64,000 bases of DNA from Alistipes sp. (GCA_020026415.1 JAHHQL010000002.1:103137-167136); one strand, 5' to 3'. Shown: positions 8,945 through 18,603, counted from the stretch's first letter. Program-made: numbers and translations. Notes: generated by a model from the sequence alone, not told the origin.

Positions 8945-10393
8945 ATGAAAAACAAAATACTTATATTACTCTGCTGCATACTTCTTTCGAATTGTGACAA
9001 ATGGTTGGACATCAAACCCTACGACCAAATCTCGGAGGAGGAGTTGTTGAAAACGGAAGAGGGCTTCCAAAAACTGCTGAACGGCATCTACATCGAGTTG
9101 AACCGCGAGGAGTTGTACGGGCAGTCGCTCAGCGTCGAGATGGTGGAAATCATGGGCGGTGTCTACGAAATCGGTGACGATTCGAACGTGTGGGGCAATT
9201 ATTCCGACTTGAAGCGTTACGACTTCGGCACAGAGTATTGGCGAAATCGTTTCACTGCCACATGGAACAAGGCCTATGCCTTGATTTTGAACTGCAACAA
9301 GATCTTGGAGAACATCGAAGGCAAGGAGGATATGTTCACTCAGGGCGGATACGACATCATCCGCGGTGAAGCGTTGGCTTTGCGTGCCATGCTTCATTTC
9401 GACATTCTGCGTCTTTTCGGCCCCGTCTATTCGAAAACTCCCGAAGCCAAGTCGATCCCCTATTACACACACCGGACCAACACGCCCGAACCGCAGTTGC
9501 CCGCAAGCGAGGTGCTGAATCTGATTGTGACGGATTTGAAGGAGGCTCTGATTGCCCTGAAGGATGATCCGATCATCACCGAAGGCACGATGATGAGCAG
9601 TCTGGATAACGGTCAGTCGAATTTCTACCGCTATCGCGCCCTGCGTCTGAACTATTATGCCGTGGAGGGTCTTTTGGCGCGTGTCGAACTTTATGCAGGC
9701 AATCGTGCGGAGGCCTACAAGCATGCCTTCGACGTCATCGCCGCTGCCGATCGGGGTATCTTCCCCTTCGTGGACAGCCGTCTGGTGATCGGTTCGGTGA
9801 CGGATCCCGACCGTATCTTCTCGTCGGAGGTGATCTTCGCCCTGACCAACACGCAGCGCGTGAAGATCTTCAACAACTTCTTCGACCCGAAACGTACGAC
9901 CTTTACCTTCAAGATGGAGAGTAATTTGCTGAACGATAAGATCTTCGGCGGAGGCAGCGTCACGGGCGGTTATCAGGACGATTTCCGTAACCGCGCCATC
10001 TGGAACGCATCGGGTTCGAACAGGTTCTTCTTCAAGTATGCCGACATGGCCGAGCCGGGTCGTATCGAGAACACGATGATCCCGATGCTCCGTCTGGGCG
10101 AGATGTATCTCATCGCTGCCGAGTGTAAGGGGGACAACCTCAATGCGGGTTTGTCGCTGATCAATCTGCTCCGCAGCAAGCGAGGCATCAAGGCCGACTA
10201 CAACCATTTTGACGAGACGTTGCTCAAGTATGAGTACATCCGCGAACTTTACGGCGAGGGGCAGTTGTTCTTCCTCTACAAGCGTCTTTATTCGGACATT
10301 ATCCGTTCGGCAAGCGACAAGGACAATCCCAAGGCCAGTCAGAATATTTTCGTAGTACCTCTTCCCGAAGGTGAGATCGAGGTCGAAAAATAA
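8945..10393 (+). CDS. SusD/RagB-family substrate-binding lipoprotein
   Basis: 482 residues with lipobox LLSNC and the typical start CDKWLDIKPYDQIS..E.....EGFQ. The TPR-like SusD fold is indicated by the N-terminal helical region and the C-terminal R...I..EC...G....INLLRSKRG and YEYIRELYGEGQLFF stretches. It caps the SusC barrel on the cell surface and binds the substrate. Second gene of the operon, 16 bases before the DUF4843 gene. Confidence 0.95.
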   Translation: MKNKILILLCCILLSNCDKWLDIKPYDQISEEELLKTEEGFQKLLNGIYIELNREELYGQSLSVEMVEIMGGVYEIGDDSNVWGNYSDLKRYDFGTEYWRNRFTATWNKAYALILNCNKILENIEGKEDMFTQGGYDIIRGEALALRAMLHFDILRLFGPVYSKTPEAKSIPYYTHRTNTPEPQLPASEVLNLIVTDLKEALIALKDDPIITEGTMMSSLDNGQSNFYRYRALRLNYYAVEGLLARVELYAGNRAEAYKHAFDVIAAADRGIFPFVDSRLVIGSVTDPDRIFSSEVIFALTNTQRVKIFNNFFDPKRTTFTFKMESNLLNDKIFGGGSVTGGYQDDFRNRAIWNASGSNRFFFKYADMAEPGRIENTMIPMLRLGEMYLIAAECKGDNLNAGLSLINLLRSKRGIKADYNHFDETLLKYEYIRELYGEGQLFFLYKRLYSDIIRSASDKDNPKASQNIFVVPLPEGEIEVEK

Positions 10394-10409
10394 AAAAACG
10401 AAACGAACC

Positions 10410-11165
10410 ATGAAAATTAGAAACATAATTATCGGTGCGCTGTTTGCGACACCGCTCTTTGTGGGGTGTGAGGAGAGTCTGCCGAACCGTTTTGAGGAGA
10501 TCGAAGGGGTTTATCTTAACAACCTGCTCCCCAACAAGACCCACGTCGATGAGGTGGACATCACGTTCATCTACGAGGACAACGACGAATTGGATGTACC
10601 CGTACGGGTGCAGTTGCTGGGACGTATGAAAGATTTCGCCCGCAAGGTGGATATTTCGGTGGAGTCGGAGAATGCGCGCGAGGGTGTGGATTACGAAATC
10701 GCCAATGCACCCGAAATGCCTGCCGAGGCAACACAGTTCGACTACATCGTGCGCCTGAAACGTACGCCCGAATTGGAACACATGACCAAAACGCTGACCG
10801 TGAATCTCAGGGGCAACGAGAATTTCATCATCCCCTTCGAGGAGTTCATACAGACGGGTAAAGACACGACGTCGGTAGTGCGTTACCGCATCAATTTCTC
10901 GGATCAGTTCACGTCGGCACCCGCAGGGTGGAAAACCGCTTTTGTCGGAGAGTTCACGAAGGAGAAATTCCTGTTGATCTGCCGTGTGATGGATATTCCG
11001 AGAAGTGATTTCAACGACCCGCGTAAGATCAGTGAGGCGCGTTGGATGTTCATTCAGGCGCACATGATCGAGTATGTCAATGAGCAGGTCGAGAAACGCG
11101 ATCGGGGCGAAGAGTACGATAAGGAGGCCTTCGACAGTGAGGGCAATCCGCTGGTGTTTGGATAA
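10410..11165 (+). CDS. DUF4843-like surface lipoprotein
   Basis: 251 residues starting MKIRNIII with lipobox LFVGC. The pattern (EGVYLNN at the start, DVPVRVQLLG, then ..YRINFSDQFTSAPAGW..) is that of DUF4843 proteins, which occur directly after SusD and before a PKD-like protein in a recurrent Bacteroidota operon. They are thought to be accessory surface glycan- or ligand-binding lipoproteins; no activity is known. The ATG at 10410 is chosen because it gives the signal peptide; the reading frame extends upstream into susD. Confidence 0.75.
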   Translation: MKIRNIIIGALFATPLFVGCEESLPNRFEEIEGVYLNNLLPNKTHVDEVDITFIYEDNDELDVPVRVQLLGRMKDFARKVDISVESENAREGVDYEIANAPEMPAEATQFDYIVRLKRTPELEHMTKTLTVNLRGNENFIIPFEEFIQTGKDTTSVVRYRINFSDQFTSAPAGWKTAFVGEFTKEKFLLICRVMDIPRSDFNDPRKISEARWMFIQAHMIEYVNEQVEKRDRGEEYDKEAFDSEGNPLVFG

Positions 11166-11175
11166 AAATAACGGA

Positions 11176-12759
11176 ATGAAGATGAAGAAGATCATTTATA
11201 CACTCCTTTGCAGCATGCTTTTCGTGGCGTGTGCCGAGGATTTGGGAAATTACGACTATCACGACCTTGTGGAGCCTGAAATTACGGGCATTGACGAGAA
11301 TATTGCGGTATTGACTTACAGCCGCCTGCAAATCACACCCGATTTGGGCGAGAATGAATTTCCGTCTGAAGAGTATGCCTTCGAGTGGAAGGCCATTGCC
11401 AACAACGAGACCGAGGAGGTAACCGTTTTGGCGGATACGCGCGATTTGGACTATGAGGTGAAACTCCTGCCGGGAAGTTACAAGATGATTTATCGCGTGA
11501 AGGAGCGCAGTACGGGGATTTTTTGGCAGGTGATCAGCAATCTGGTGGTCAGTGAGGCTACCTCGGAAGGCTGGATGGTACTCTGCAAGGAGGGGAACGA
11601 CAACCGTGCACGTTTGGATATGATTTCCAAGGTGACGGAGCAGACCATTACCGACGTGCTGAAGGATACGGGCATGCCCGATATGCATAATCCGTACAAG
11701 ATCAGTTGGATGACGGGGAATCTGGTCGATCCCGAATCTCCGTTCTATCTGACCACTGCCGAGGGAGCAACCCGTCTGGGTCGCAACGGCTTCCAGTGGA
11801 AAGAGGAGTACAAACTCGATTATGAGATGGGCAGTCAGACGGGACGGGTGCCCGCACCGCAGGTCATCAATCCGTTTACCATCGGTAAGTTGTTTGCCGA
11901 CAACGGTAAAGTCTATTTTGCCGACTGCCTTGTCTTTACGGGTTTGTTCGGTGAAATCGGCGAGTCGATGCCCGCAGGCCCCGTCATCGGTACGAATCTG
12001 GTCAATGATATGATCATGGTGCCGATGGCGATCATCTACAACACCGAGGAGAAGGAATTTTACGGCTATGCGCCGGGATTGCGTGATCCGGTCATGGGCA
12101 ATTCGAAACCGCTGCACAAGATGAACGACATGGTGAGATTGATCAAGAGCCTTTCAAACGGCGGGGAGATCGCCGGAGATGCTTTCGAGGAGTTTCCCAC
12201 GGGACGCGATTATGTGTGGATGGAGAACACCACATACGATCCCAACAAGACGGGTACGGGTATCACCTATGCCGTGTTGAAGCAGGGAGAGAAATATGAG
12301 GTTTACGGCATGCAGACCGGCGAATTGCTGGGCGGCTTGCAATTCGGAGGTCCTGCATTCGCCATCGGCGAGGCTTACTATGGCGACCTTTCGGGTTGTA
12401 CGAATATCGCACAGGCAACGCAGTTTGCGTTCTCGTCGCTGAATGCCTATATGTATTACGCGGTCGGCGGAACGGTTTATCGCGTCGATTTGCAGCAGGA
12501 AGGGGCTTTGACTGCCGAGCCGCAGTTCACGCTGCCCATGGGAGAAGTGGTCAGGGTATTGAAGTTTAACATCCACAAGGATCGCGATCTCTACTTGCAG
12601 GATTACAACCTCGTGGTGGGCAGTACTCTGGGCGAGAACGGCAAATTGAGAATTTATGAAGGGTTCAAGTCGGGGGGTGATTTCTCGAAAGTGAAGCCCG
12701 TGGTCTATACGGGTTTGGGCAACATCGTGGATGTATGTTATCGTGAAATGCTCGACTAA
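11176..12759 (+). CDS. PKD-like family lipoprotein
   Basis: 527 residues from the ATG at 11176 (a second Met two codons on is equally possible). Lipobox MLFVAC followed by AEDLGNYDYHD, the signature opening of the PKD-like lipoprotein family of Bacteroidota, then Ig-like strands (EYAFEWKAIANN..., LPGSYKMIYRVKE) and a long C-terminal domain with beta-propeller-like repeats. The family follows SusD and DUF4843 in the same order here. Probably a surface substrate-binding or retention protein (inference). Confidence 0.75.
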   Translation: MKMKKIIYTLLCSMLFVACAEDLGNYDYHDLVEPEITGIDENIAVLTYSRLQITPDLGENEFPSEEYAFEWKAIANNETEEVTVLADTRDLDYEVKLLPGSYKMIYRVKERSTGIFWQVISNLVVSEATSEGWMVLCKEGNDNRARLDMISKVTEQTITDVLKDTGMPDMHNPYKISWMTGNLVDPESPFYLTTAEGATRLGRNGFQWKEEYKLDYEMGSQTGRVPAPQVINPFTIGKLFADNGKVYFADCLVFTGLFGEIGESMPAGPVIGTNLVNDMIMVPMAIIYNTEEKEFYGYAPGLRDPVMGNSKPLHKMNDMVRLIKSLSNGGEIAGDAFEEFPTGRDYVWMENTTYDPNKTGTGITYAVLKQGEKYEVYGMQTGELLGGLQFGGPAFAIGEAYYGDLSGCTNIAQATQFAFSSLNAYMYYAVGGTVYRVDLQQEGALTAEPQFTLPMGEVVRVLKFNIHKDRDLYLQDYNLVVGSTLGENGKLRIYEGFKSGGDFSKVKPVVYTGLGNIVDVCYREMLD

Positions 12760-12773
12760 AAAATAAAATACTT

Positions 12774-13913
12774 ATGAAAAGACAATTGTATCCCATAGTA
12801 TTTGCGTCGGTCGCACTTGTGTCGGTGTCGTGTGCCGAACATAAGGGCTACACCCTTTCGGGCGAAGTTCCCGAAGCGTGGGAAGGCAAGAAGGTCGTAC
12901 TCTACACGACCGATACCCCGAAGGCTGTTCCCGTGGACAGCACGGAGGTCAGCGACGGACGATTTGCTTTGAAGGGCAGATTCGCAACGCCGCGTTACTG
13001 CTGGGTAAAAGTTTATCTCGATCCCACAAACCGTGCAAATATGGCACATTCGTTTGATCTCTATCTGGATTCGACGAATGTCAGTGTCAAGACCGTTTTT
13101 GAGAAACATGCGCCCAAGTTTGAAGTTTCGGGCGGCGCAACGATGGGCGAGTGGCAGCGTTACTCGGAGGAGTTGGCAACCCGCAACAATTATCGTTCGG
13201 AGGCCTTCGACAAGTATATCGAGAGTTACTACAAACGTGATGATTCCGCCGAAGGCAGGAAAGCGGCTCTGCGCGTAAGCGACGAATCGGCAAAGATTCA
13301 GCAGTTCAAGTTGGATTATGTGGCAGCCCACCGAAATTCGGTCGTCAGTCTGGAGATCCTGAAGGAGATTGCCCGTCGTTCGTTTACGATCACCTCAAAG
13401 GAGTTGAATGCGGCTTACGAGGCGTTGGACGAGGGGCTGAAGGCCACCGGGTCGGCACGGCATTTGCGCGAGATCATTGACGCGAAACACATCGAAACGG
13501 GTGCGCCGTGTCCCGATTTGGAGTTGGAGACCCGTGACGGTGTGCGTCATCGTTTGTCGGAGTATGTCGGCAAAGGCCGCTATACCCTGCTTGAGATTTG
13601 GGCTTCGTGGTGTGCTCCCTGTCGTGGCGACATGCCTTTTGTAAAGCGAGCCTACGAGAACTACCATAAGAAGGGCTTTGACATCGTGTCGGTCTCGATC
13701 AACAACAAACGTGCGGATTGGGAGCAGGCTCTCGATGAAGAGAAGATGCCTTGGGTACAGTTGCTGGATTTGAAACAGACCTGTTTCGAGAAATTCGAGA
13801 CCAAGACCGTTCCCACGGCCTTGTTGCTCGATCCCGAAGGCCGAATCTGTCTGCTCAACGCCCGTGGCGGATGGCTGGAGGCTGCACTGGAGCAGATTTA
13901 TGACAAAAAATAA
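12774..13913 (+). CDS. TlpA-like thiol-disulfide oxidoreductase with DUF4369-type N-terminus
   Basis: 379 residues. Signal/lipobox VSVSC, an N-terminal DUF4369-like beta domain (GYTLSGEVPEAWEGKKVVLY), a helical linker, and a C-terminal thioredoxin fold with WASWCAPCR (Cys280 and Cys283) and a cis-Pro segment near KTVPTALLLD. Such proteins reduce disulfides in the periplasm or on the envelope, membrane-anchored. Its place in a Sus-like operon suggests it acts on the imported substrate or on operon partners (inference). It begins 14 bases after the PKD-like gene. Confidence 0.85.
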   Translation: MKRQLYPIVFASVALVSVSCAEHKGYTLSGEVPEAWEGKKVVLYTTDTPKAVPVDSTEVSDGRFALKGRFATPRYCWVKVYLDPTNRANMAHSFDLYLDSTNVSVKTVFEKHAPKFEVSGGATMGEWQRYSEELATRNNYRSEAFDKYIESYYKRDDSAEGRKAALRVSDESAKIQQFKLDYVAAHRNSVVSLEILKEIARRSFTITSKELNAAYEALDEGLKATGSARHLREIIDAKHIETGAPCPDLELETRDGVRHRLSEYVGKGRYTLLEIWASWCAPCRGDMPFVKRAYENYHKKGFDIVSVSINNKRADWEQALDEEKMPWVQLLDLKQTCFEKFETKTVPTALLLDPEGRICLLNARGGWLEAALEQIYDKK

Positions 13914-13924
13914 CAAAATTTGAT

Positions 13925-15286
13925 ATGAAAAAACTAACTGTTTTAGTTCTTGCATTGCTGGCTATGGTCGGTTGCAAGACCAAAGACCCCAATGAGACCG
14001 TCATTCGGTTTGAGGTGGAGAACATGACCGCTTCCGAGGTACTCGTGCTTGTTGATCCCACCACGAATTTCGCCGTGAATCTGGATAAGCACGGCAAGGG
14101 TGAAATCGTCATCCGGGATTTGAGCAACATCTACGCCAATATTGCCTACGGACAGCAGATAAAGCCCGTGTTCATCGGCAAGGGGGAGGAAATAACACTC
14201 CGTTTCGACGGTACGGATTTTCGCAAGGGTGTCGTGGCGGACGGCAAGAATGCCGCTGCCGCAGAGTACTTGCAGAGCATGATTTTCCCCGAACCTCCTT
14301 ACTATAATTGTGAGTTTGCGGAGTTCAGACAGAAAATTGACGCATGTTACGCTTCGGCCGCCGAGTTTGTCAAGGCACGCAAGTTGGACGCACTTTGTCC
14401 GGAGTTTGCTGCCATCGAGTTGGAGCGTCTGAAGTATCTCTATGCCCAGTCTTATCTGATGTATCCGCTGGGTTATGTGATGACGCATGAAGGGAGCGGG
14501 GAGTTCAAGCCCACAGAGGAGTTTTACGACATCTTGCGCGAATTGACCGTCGAGCGCGAGGAACTGATGGATGTCAGTTGTTACCGTGCATTTATCCAGC
14601 ACGCCATTCCCGTATTGCTCGAAAACGAGGGCGAGACGTTCGCTTCGGGTTACGAGCGGACGCTGGCCACGATCAAGTACATCCAGAAGAACTTCAAGAG
14701 CGATCTGATGCGTCAGAACATGATTCGCACGCTGGCCATCGACTACATTCACAATTCGGGTATTCGCAATACCGCCGAGTTGCAGAACATCGTCAATGCC
14801 TATGTGACCAATCCGCGTTACAAGGAGGAGTATGAACTGACCTACACGGAGAACGATCCCACGGCCAAAGGGAACAAATCGCCCGATTTTACGGCCGTCG
14901 ATTTGGAGGGCAAGACCTATTCGCTGAAGGATTTCCGCGGCAAGTATCTCTACATTGATCTGTGGGCGACGTGGTGCAATCCGTGTCGTGCGGAACTTCC
15001 CCATCTGAAGGCTCTGGAAGAGAAACTCGCCGATCGGAACATCACGTTCCTCTCGCTGTCGGTCGATAAGAACAAAGCCGATTGGGAGGCCGTGGCCAAG
15101 ACCGGTGTTTTGAGCGGCAAGGTGCTGTGGCTGGGTAAGGACAACACCTTTTTGGAGGATTATGCCGTAAAGGGAGTGCCTCGTTTTATCCTGCTCGACA
15201 CTGAAGGTCGCGTAATTAATTCCGATATGCTTCGTCCCTCGTCGAAGGATACCGAAGGCATCCTTTTGCAATTGGAGAACATATAA
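13925..15286 (+). CDS. second TlpA-like thioredoxin lipoprotein
   Basis: 453 residues with lipobox LLAMVGC. The N-terminal half is helical and not clearly assignable, the C-terminal half is a redoxin/thioredoxin domain with WATWCNPCR (Cys351, Cys354) and GVPRFILLD. It is 11 bases downstream of the first TlpA-like gene, a likely tandem duplication that diverged. Two thioredoxins in one SusCD operon are unusual for a glycan locus and fit a peptide or metal-complex substrate better (inference). Confidence 0.85.
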   Translation: MKKLTVLVLALLAMVGCKTKDPNETVIRFEVENMTASEVLVLVDPTTNFAVNLDKHGKGEIVIRDLSNIYANIAYGQQIKPVFIGKGEEITLRFDGTDFRKGVVADGKNAAAAEYLQSMIFPEPPYYNCEFAEFRQKIDACYASAAEFVKARKLDALCPEFAAIELERLKYLYAQSYLMYPLGYVMTHEGSGEFKPTEEFYDILRELTVEREELMDVSCYRAFIQHAIPVLLENEGETFASGYERTLATIKYIQKNFKSDLMRQNMIRTLAIDYIHNSGIRNTAELQNIVNAYVTNPRYKEEYELTYTENDPTAKGNKSPDFTAVDLEGKTYSLKDFRGKYLYIDLWATWCNPCRAELPHLKALEEKLADRNITFLSLSVDKNKADWEAVAKTGVLSGKVLWLGKDNTFLEDYAVKGVPRFILLDTEGRVINSDMLRPSSKDTEGILLQLENI

Positions 15287-15318
15287 TTGAAATACTCTAA
15301 TTTTTAAAACTTCAAGTT

Positions 15319-16443
15319 ATGAAAAAAGCATTGTTAGCACTGCTCATGGCCGGCATGGTATGTTTCCTGCCCGCATGCTCGGATGATGATGATCCCGTTA
15401 CTCCGCCGACGGAACAAGGTGGTGATGAAGGTGAAACCGGTAATGAAGGTGGCGAAACCCCCGAATCTGAGAAAACGTTGCAGATCATCGGTCTGGATGT
15501 TCCTGCCAGTGTAACCATCGGCGAAACACTCGAAATCAAAGGTGCCGAATTTCCCGAAGGTCTCGAAATCAGTCTGGTTTCCGAAACGGACGAAACCGTT
15601 AAATTCAATCTGACGTATGCCCCCACTGCTTCGGGTTTGAGTTGTACGTTGCCCGCCGAGGTTGTTGCCGGTAAATACAAGGTTGTTTTTGCCGCCAAAG
15701 GATTCCTCGATCTGGTGTGGAAGAACCTGTTGGAGGTGATTGCTCCCGCGCCCGCAAAACGCACGAAGAGCATTACGCTGAACATCGTGATGGGTGCCGA
15801 TCAGATGCCGATCCGTCAGACCGTATATGAATATGCTTCGGCCGAGGATCGCTATCCTTCGGTTTTGAGCGAGTCCTATACCATGGAAGAGGTCGTGATG
15901 ACCTACAATATGACTTTCGATAAGAATGTCATCAGTGGTGTCAATCAGGAGCAACTCATTAACGGTGATATCAAGAGTTTCGCTCTCACGCTGGAGAACA
16001 ATAACGTCAAGGAGAGTACCTACACCAAGCAGAAGAGTGCAGGCGACAAGGTTTACAACCGTACTTGGGAATATACTCCCGAAGGAGTTTGCAATTCGGT
16101 AAATGAGTTGTTCGAGACTCCCATGACCGATCTGTTTATCTTCGACAAGGCCGCACAGAAGAACAATCCCGCAGGTATTGATGCCGGTTTGTTACTCTTC
16201 GAGTATGCCGCCGGCAGCATCGGTAAGGGTGCAGGTCAGAAATATGACCTCACGGCAGGCATTCTGCTCGGTTGCACCGGTACGAGAATGGAGATGTTGC
16301 CCTCAAGCATCAACACGTCGGGAAATCCCGTTGATGTCACCTATGAGGCCGATGCCGAAGGTTACATCACCAAGATCGGTTGGAGCGAGATGGAAACCAT
16401 GGGTGCCGACATGCAGATTGTAATCGAATACGAGAATCTGTAA
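15319..16443 (+). CDS. lipoprotein of unknown function, last gene of the SusCD operon
   Basis: 374 residues, lipobox FLPAC then an acidic DDDDP and a Gly/Glu-rich spacer (about 25-55), which presents the protein at the surface. Residues about 55-140 look like an IPT/TIG-type Ig fold (IIGLDVPASVTIGETLEIKG). The rest (about 145-374) is a beta-rich domain, ending EGYITKIGWSEM..; similar to Bacteroidota lipoproteins of the DUF4595/DUF4925 kind, but I cannot assign the family firmly. A terminator follows. Confidence 0.6.
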   Translation: MKKALLALLMAGMVCFLPACSDDDDPVTPPTEQGGDEGETGNEGGETPESEKTLQIIGLDVPASVTIGETLEIKGAEFPEGLEISLVSETDETVKFNLTYAPTASGLSCTLPAEVVAGKYKVVFAAKGFLDLVWKNLLEVIAPAPAKRTKSITLNIVMGADQMPIRQTVYEYASAEDRYPSVLSESYTMEEVVMTYNMTFDKNVISGVNQEQLINGDIKSFALTLENNNVKESTYTKQKSAGDKVYNRTWEYTPEGVCNSVNELFETPMTDLFIFDKAAQKNNPAGIDAGLLLFEYAAGSIGKGAGQKYDLTAGILLGCTGTRMEMLPSSINTSGNPVDVTYEADAEGYITKIGWSEMETMGADMQIVIEYENL

Positions 16444-16468
16444 TCGGACAGATTTCACCCGATGATAG

Positions 16469-16503
16469 AGCGGAGAGACTTAATGGGTCTCTCCGCTTTT
16501 TTT
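16469..16503 (+). terminator. Rho-independent terminator of the susC operon
   Basis: Eleven-base perfect stem AGCGGAGAGAC/GTCTCTCCGCT (16469-16479 and 16487-16497), seven-base loop, then a run of Ts. It lies 26 bases after the last operon stop codon. Confidence 0.9.
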
Positions 16504-16881
16504 ATGCAATATGTACCTTTTATAGATCCTAAAAAAGGATTGGAAGATCCCAAGATCCGTCTTTTCCGGCAATTGAGAGCCCCTCCTTGGGCGACCTGTA
16601 TTTTTAGACAGAGTAATATTTTATTTGAAAATGTCGGTTTCTGGGCAAATGGGAATGAATCGACATTTATAGAAAATCCTGTTTTGTTTCAGGAGGATGA
16701 GACTTATTCAGATTTGATGGTTAATTCAATTTTAGAGAAAGGCAGATATTTATATAATATCTGCATCCTGCTTTCCTATAAATGGATGAAATAACTCAAA
16801 ATATAGGAGGTGTTGTATTCTTTTCTGCCTGTTTTATACATCTATGATCCGTATCTGTTTCCTGCAAGTCTTTTTGCGAAA
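16504..16881. other. gene-free chromosomal flank before the island
   Basis: No gene I can support. A 110-codon frame on the plus strand begins inside the terminator and has no family resemblance, so I left it out. This is the old chromosomal sequence downstream of tRNA-Leu before island insertion. Confidence 0.5.
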
Positions 16882-16955
16882 AAAATATAAGGCCTGCAAT
16901 CAGTTGATTTACAGGTCTTATGATGGTGTTCTATGTACTTGGAGCGGGACTTGAA
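16882..16955 (-). repeat. attL: displaced 3' end of tRNA-Leu plus its terminator
   Basis: About 74 bases here match 60207-60280 with few mismatches. They contain the tRNA terminator hairpin (AAGGCCTG.AATC..GATTTACAGGTCTT), the tRNA 3' end, and end in the 15-base identity GGAGCGGGACTTGAA (16941-16955), which is the T-arm/acceptor part of tRNA-Leu. The neighbouring base of the acceptor stem has mutated (TACTT here, TACTC in the intact gene), as expected of a copy no longer under selection. Beyond 16955 the similarity stops abruptly. Confidence 0.85.
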
Positions 16956-17063
16956 TAGGGTTATTGAATTACACTCAAAAACATCTTTATTTATTGTAAA
17001 TCAGTGTAATATGAATTTTTGTCCGATAAGGCAAAAGTAGTGAAATATAGGCAAAATAAGAAA

Positions 17064-17087
17064 AAGTTTCGGTAAAAGTTTCGGTAA
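17064..17087 (+). repeat. tandem 12-base repeats, candidate integrase arm sites
   Basis: AAGTTTCGGTAA occurs twice head to tail (17064-17075, 17076-17087), 36 bases before the integrase start and overlapping where its -33 promoter element should be. The same 12-mer plus a degenerate second copy is at 60181-60203, just inside the right end. That placement at both ends suggests arm-type recombinase sites and possible autoregulation (inference). Confidence 0.45.
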
Positions 17088-17093
17088 AATTTG

Positions 17094-17101
17094 TATCTTT
17101 G
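17094..17101 (+). promoter_or_regulatory. -7 box of the island integrase
   Basis: TATCTTTG matches TAnnTTTG 22 bases before the integrase ATG. The upstream tandem repeats lie over the -33 region. Confidence 0.55.
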
Positions 17102-17123
17102 TGTGTCGGTTAACTGTTGATAT

Positions 17124-18590
17124 ATGGCAACTTATAATTTTGAGTTGAACCACAAGCCTACAAAAAAAGGTGGGTTTTTGGTACTTTTTCGGATAACGGA
17201 GCATAAAAAGCACCGTAGAATCCGTACTAACGTGGAACTTGCGTCCCCCAATTTATGGAACCCCGTAAAGCAGGAAGTGCGCAAATCAGATCCCGATTTT
17301 AAGGTGAAGAATGAAGCGTTGAGGCGGATTCGCGAAGAGGCCATGAAGGCCGAGGAAACGCTCATCAGTCGGGACAAGAAGGCGACCTCGCAGAATGTCA
17401 TGGCTACGATACGGGCGGGGCGTCGTGTGTTCTCGTTTTTCGATTTTACGATGGTCTATATGCAGCGGACTTTGGATGCGGGCGAGTATCGCACCTACAC
17501 CAAATATGTCACCTTCCTCAATAAGTTGAGGTACTTTGTCAATGGAATATCGCCCGAACAGGTACGGAAGATCCCTTCGCGGGGAAAGGCTTTGGAGGAG
17601 TATCTCAAAGGCCTCAAAAAGGATCTCCTGTTTGAGGAGATCAACCTGGCGTTCCTCAACCGATTCAAGGCCTATCTGAAAAAGTTGCCGAATACGAGAA
17701 AGCCCGAGTTGATGTTGCATCAGAATTCGATCAGCAAGATCTTCGACAACTTCAAGAGTCTTTACCACAAAGGGGTGGTTGAGTTGCGCGACGAGGGGTT
17801 GAGCATATCGGTGAATCCCTTTGACGATTTTGAGTGTGAGACGATCGACACCAACAAGGAAAAACTGACCATGAAGGAGATCGAGGCGTTGAAGGCGTTG
17901 GATCTGCCTCGGGGCAGTATGATCCGTCTTGCCCGCAATTGCTTCCTCTTTTCGTTCTATTGTGCCGGAATGCGTGCGGGTGATCTGATTCAGTTGCGGG
18001 GAACGAATATCGTGCGTGAGCAGGGCGAATGGCGTGTGCAGTATCGTATGGACAAGACCTCATTGATGAAAAACGTGTTGCTGTTGCCCGAAGCGCAGGA
18101 GATCCTCCATGAGTATATCGACTTGGAGTATCGGACGAATGCCTACATCTTTCCGTTGCTGGATAACGATGCACCGTTTGCGCGGGCGTGTTCGTGGGAG
18201 GAGAAGGAACAGTTGCCGAGTGAGGTGCGCAAACTTTTGTTGCAGCACGTCAACAGCAAGAACAGTTTGCTGAACAAGTATCTCAACAAATTAGCCGGGA
18301 TGGCGGGGATCGAAAAGAAGGTGTCGATGCACATTGCGCGGCATTCGTTTGCCAACATCGCCCGTCAGAAGCATGCTAATATGTATGACATCAGCAAGTC
18401 GCTGGGGCACTCCTCGCTGAACATCACCCAGAAATACCTCTCGAAGTTCGACACGGCAAGTCAGGACGAAACGATGAGATATGTGTTTGAGGATACAAAG
18501 CCTAAGGTCGATGAGGCGGCCTTGCTCGAGCAGTTGTCAGGTCTTACGAAGGAGCAGCTCGCAAGTCTCATTGCAAAAGTGAAGAAATAG
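17124..18590 (+). CDS. tyrosine recombinase (island integrase)
   Basis: 488 residues. N-terminal arm-binding/SAM-like region (about 1-235) and C-terminal catalytic domain with the full set: Arg284 (CAGMRAGDL), Lys311 (MDKTS), His403 and Arg406 (HIARHSF), His429 (LGHSS) and nucleophile Tyr438 (TQKYLSKF). A C-terminal extension of about 45 residues follows. It catalyses integration and excision at the tRNA-Leu site. It is codon-wise similar to the chromosome and lies 168 bases inside attL, reading inward. Confidence 0.95.
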   Translation: MATYNFELNHKPTKKGGFLVLFRITEHKKHRRIRTNVELASPNLWNPVKQEVRKSDPDFKVKNEALRRIREEAMKAEETLISRDKKATSQNVMATIRAGRRVFSFFDFTMVYMQRTLDAGEYRTYTKYVTFLNKLRYFVNGISPEQVRKIPSRGKALEEYLKGLKKDLLFEEINLAFLNRFKAYLKKLPNTRKPELMLHQNSISKIFDNFKSLYHKGVVELRDEGLSISVNPFDDFECETIDTNKEKLTMKEIEALKALDLPRGSMIRLARNCFLFSFYCAGMRAGDLIQLRGTNIVREQGEWRVQYRMDKTSLMKNVLLLPEAQEILHEYIDLEYRTNAYIFPLLDNDAPFARACSWEEKEQLPSEVRKLLLQHVNSKNSLLNKYLNKLAGMAGIEKKVSMHIARHSFANIARQKHANMYDISKSLGHSSLNITQKYLSKFDTASQDETMRYVFEDTKPKVDEAALLEQLSGLTKEQLASLIAKVKK

Positions 18591-18603
18591 TGTAGCCCCT
18601 TTA

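Noticed and set aside
6095..10426. Long antisense frames under susC and susD (708 and 486 codons)
   Set aside because: They are shadows of GC-rich codon usage in the real genes, start inside them and show no domain; both coding genes are certain.
16462..16794. 110-codon plus-strand frame after the susC operon
   Set aside because: It starts inside the operon terminator, has no promoter and no recognisable family.
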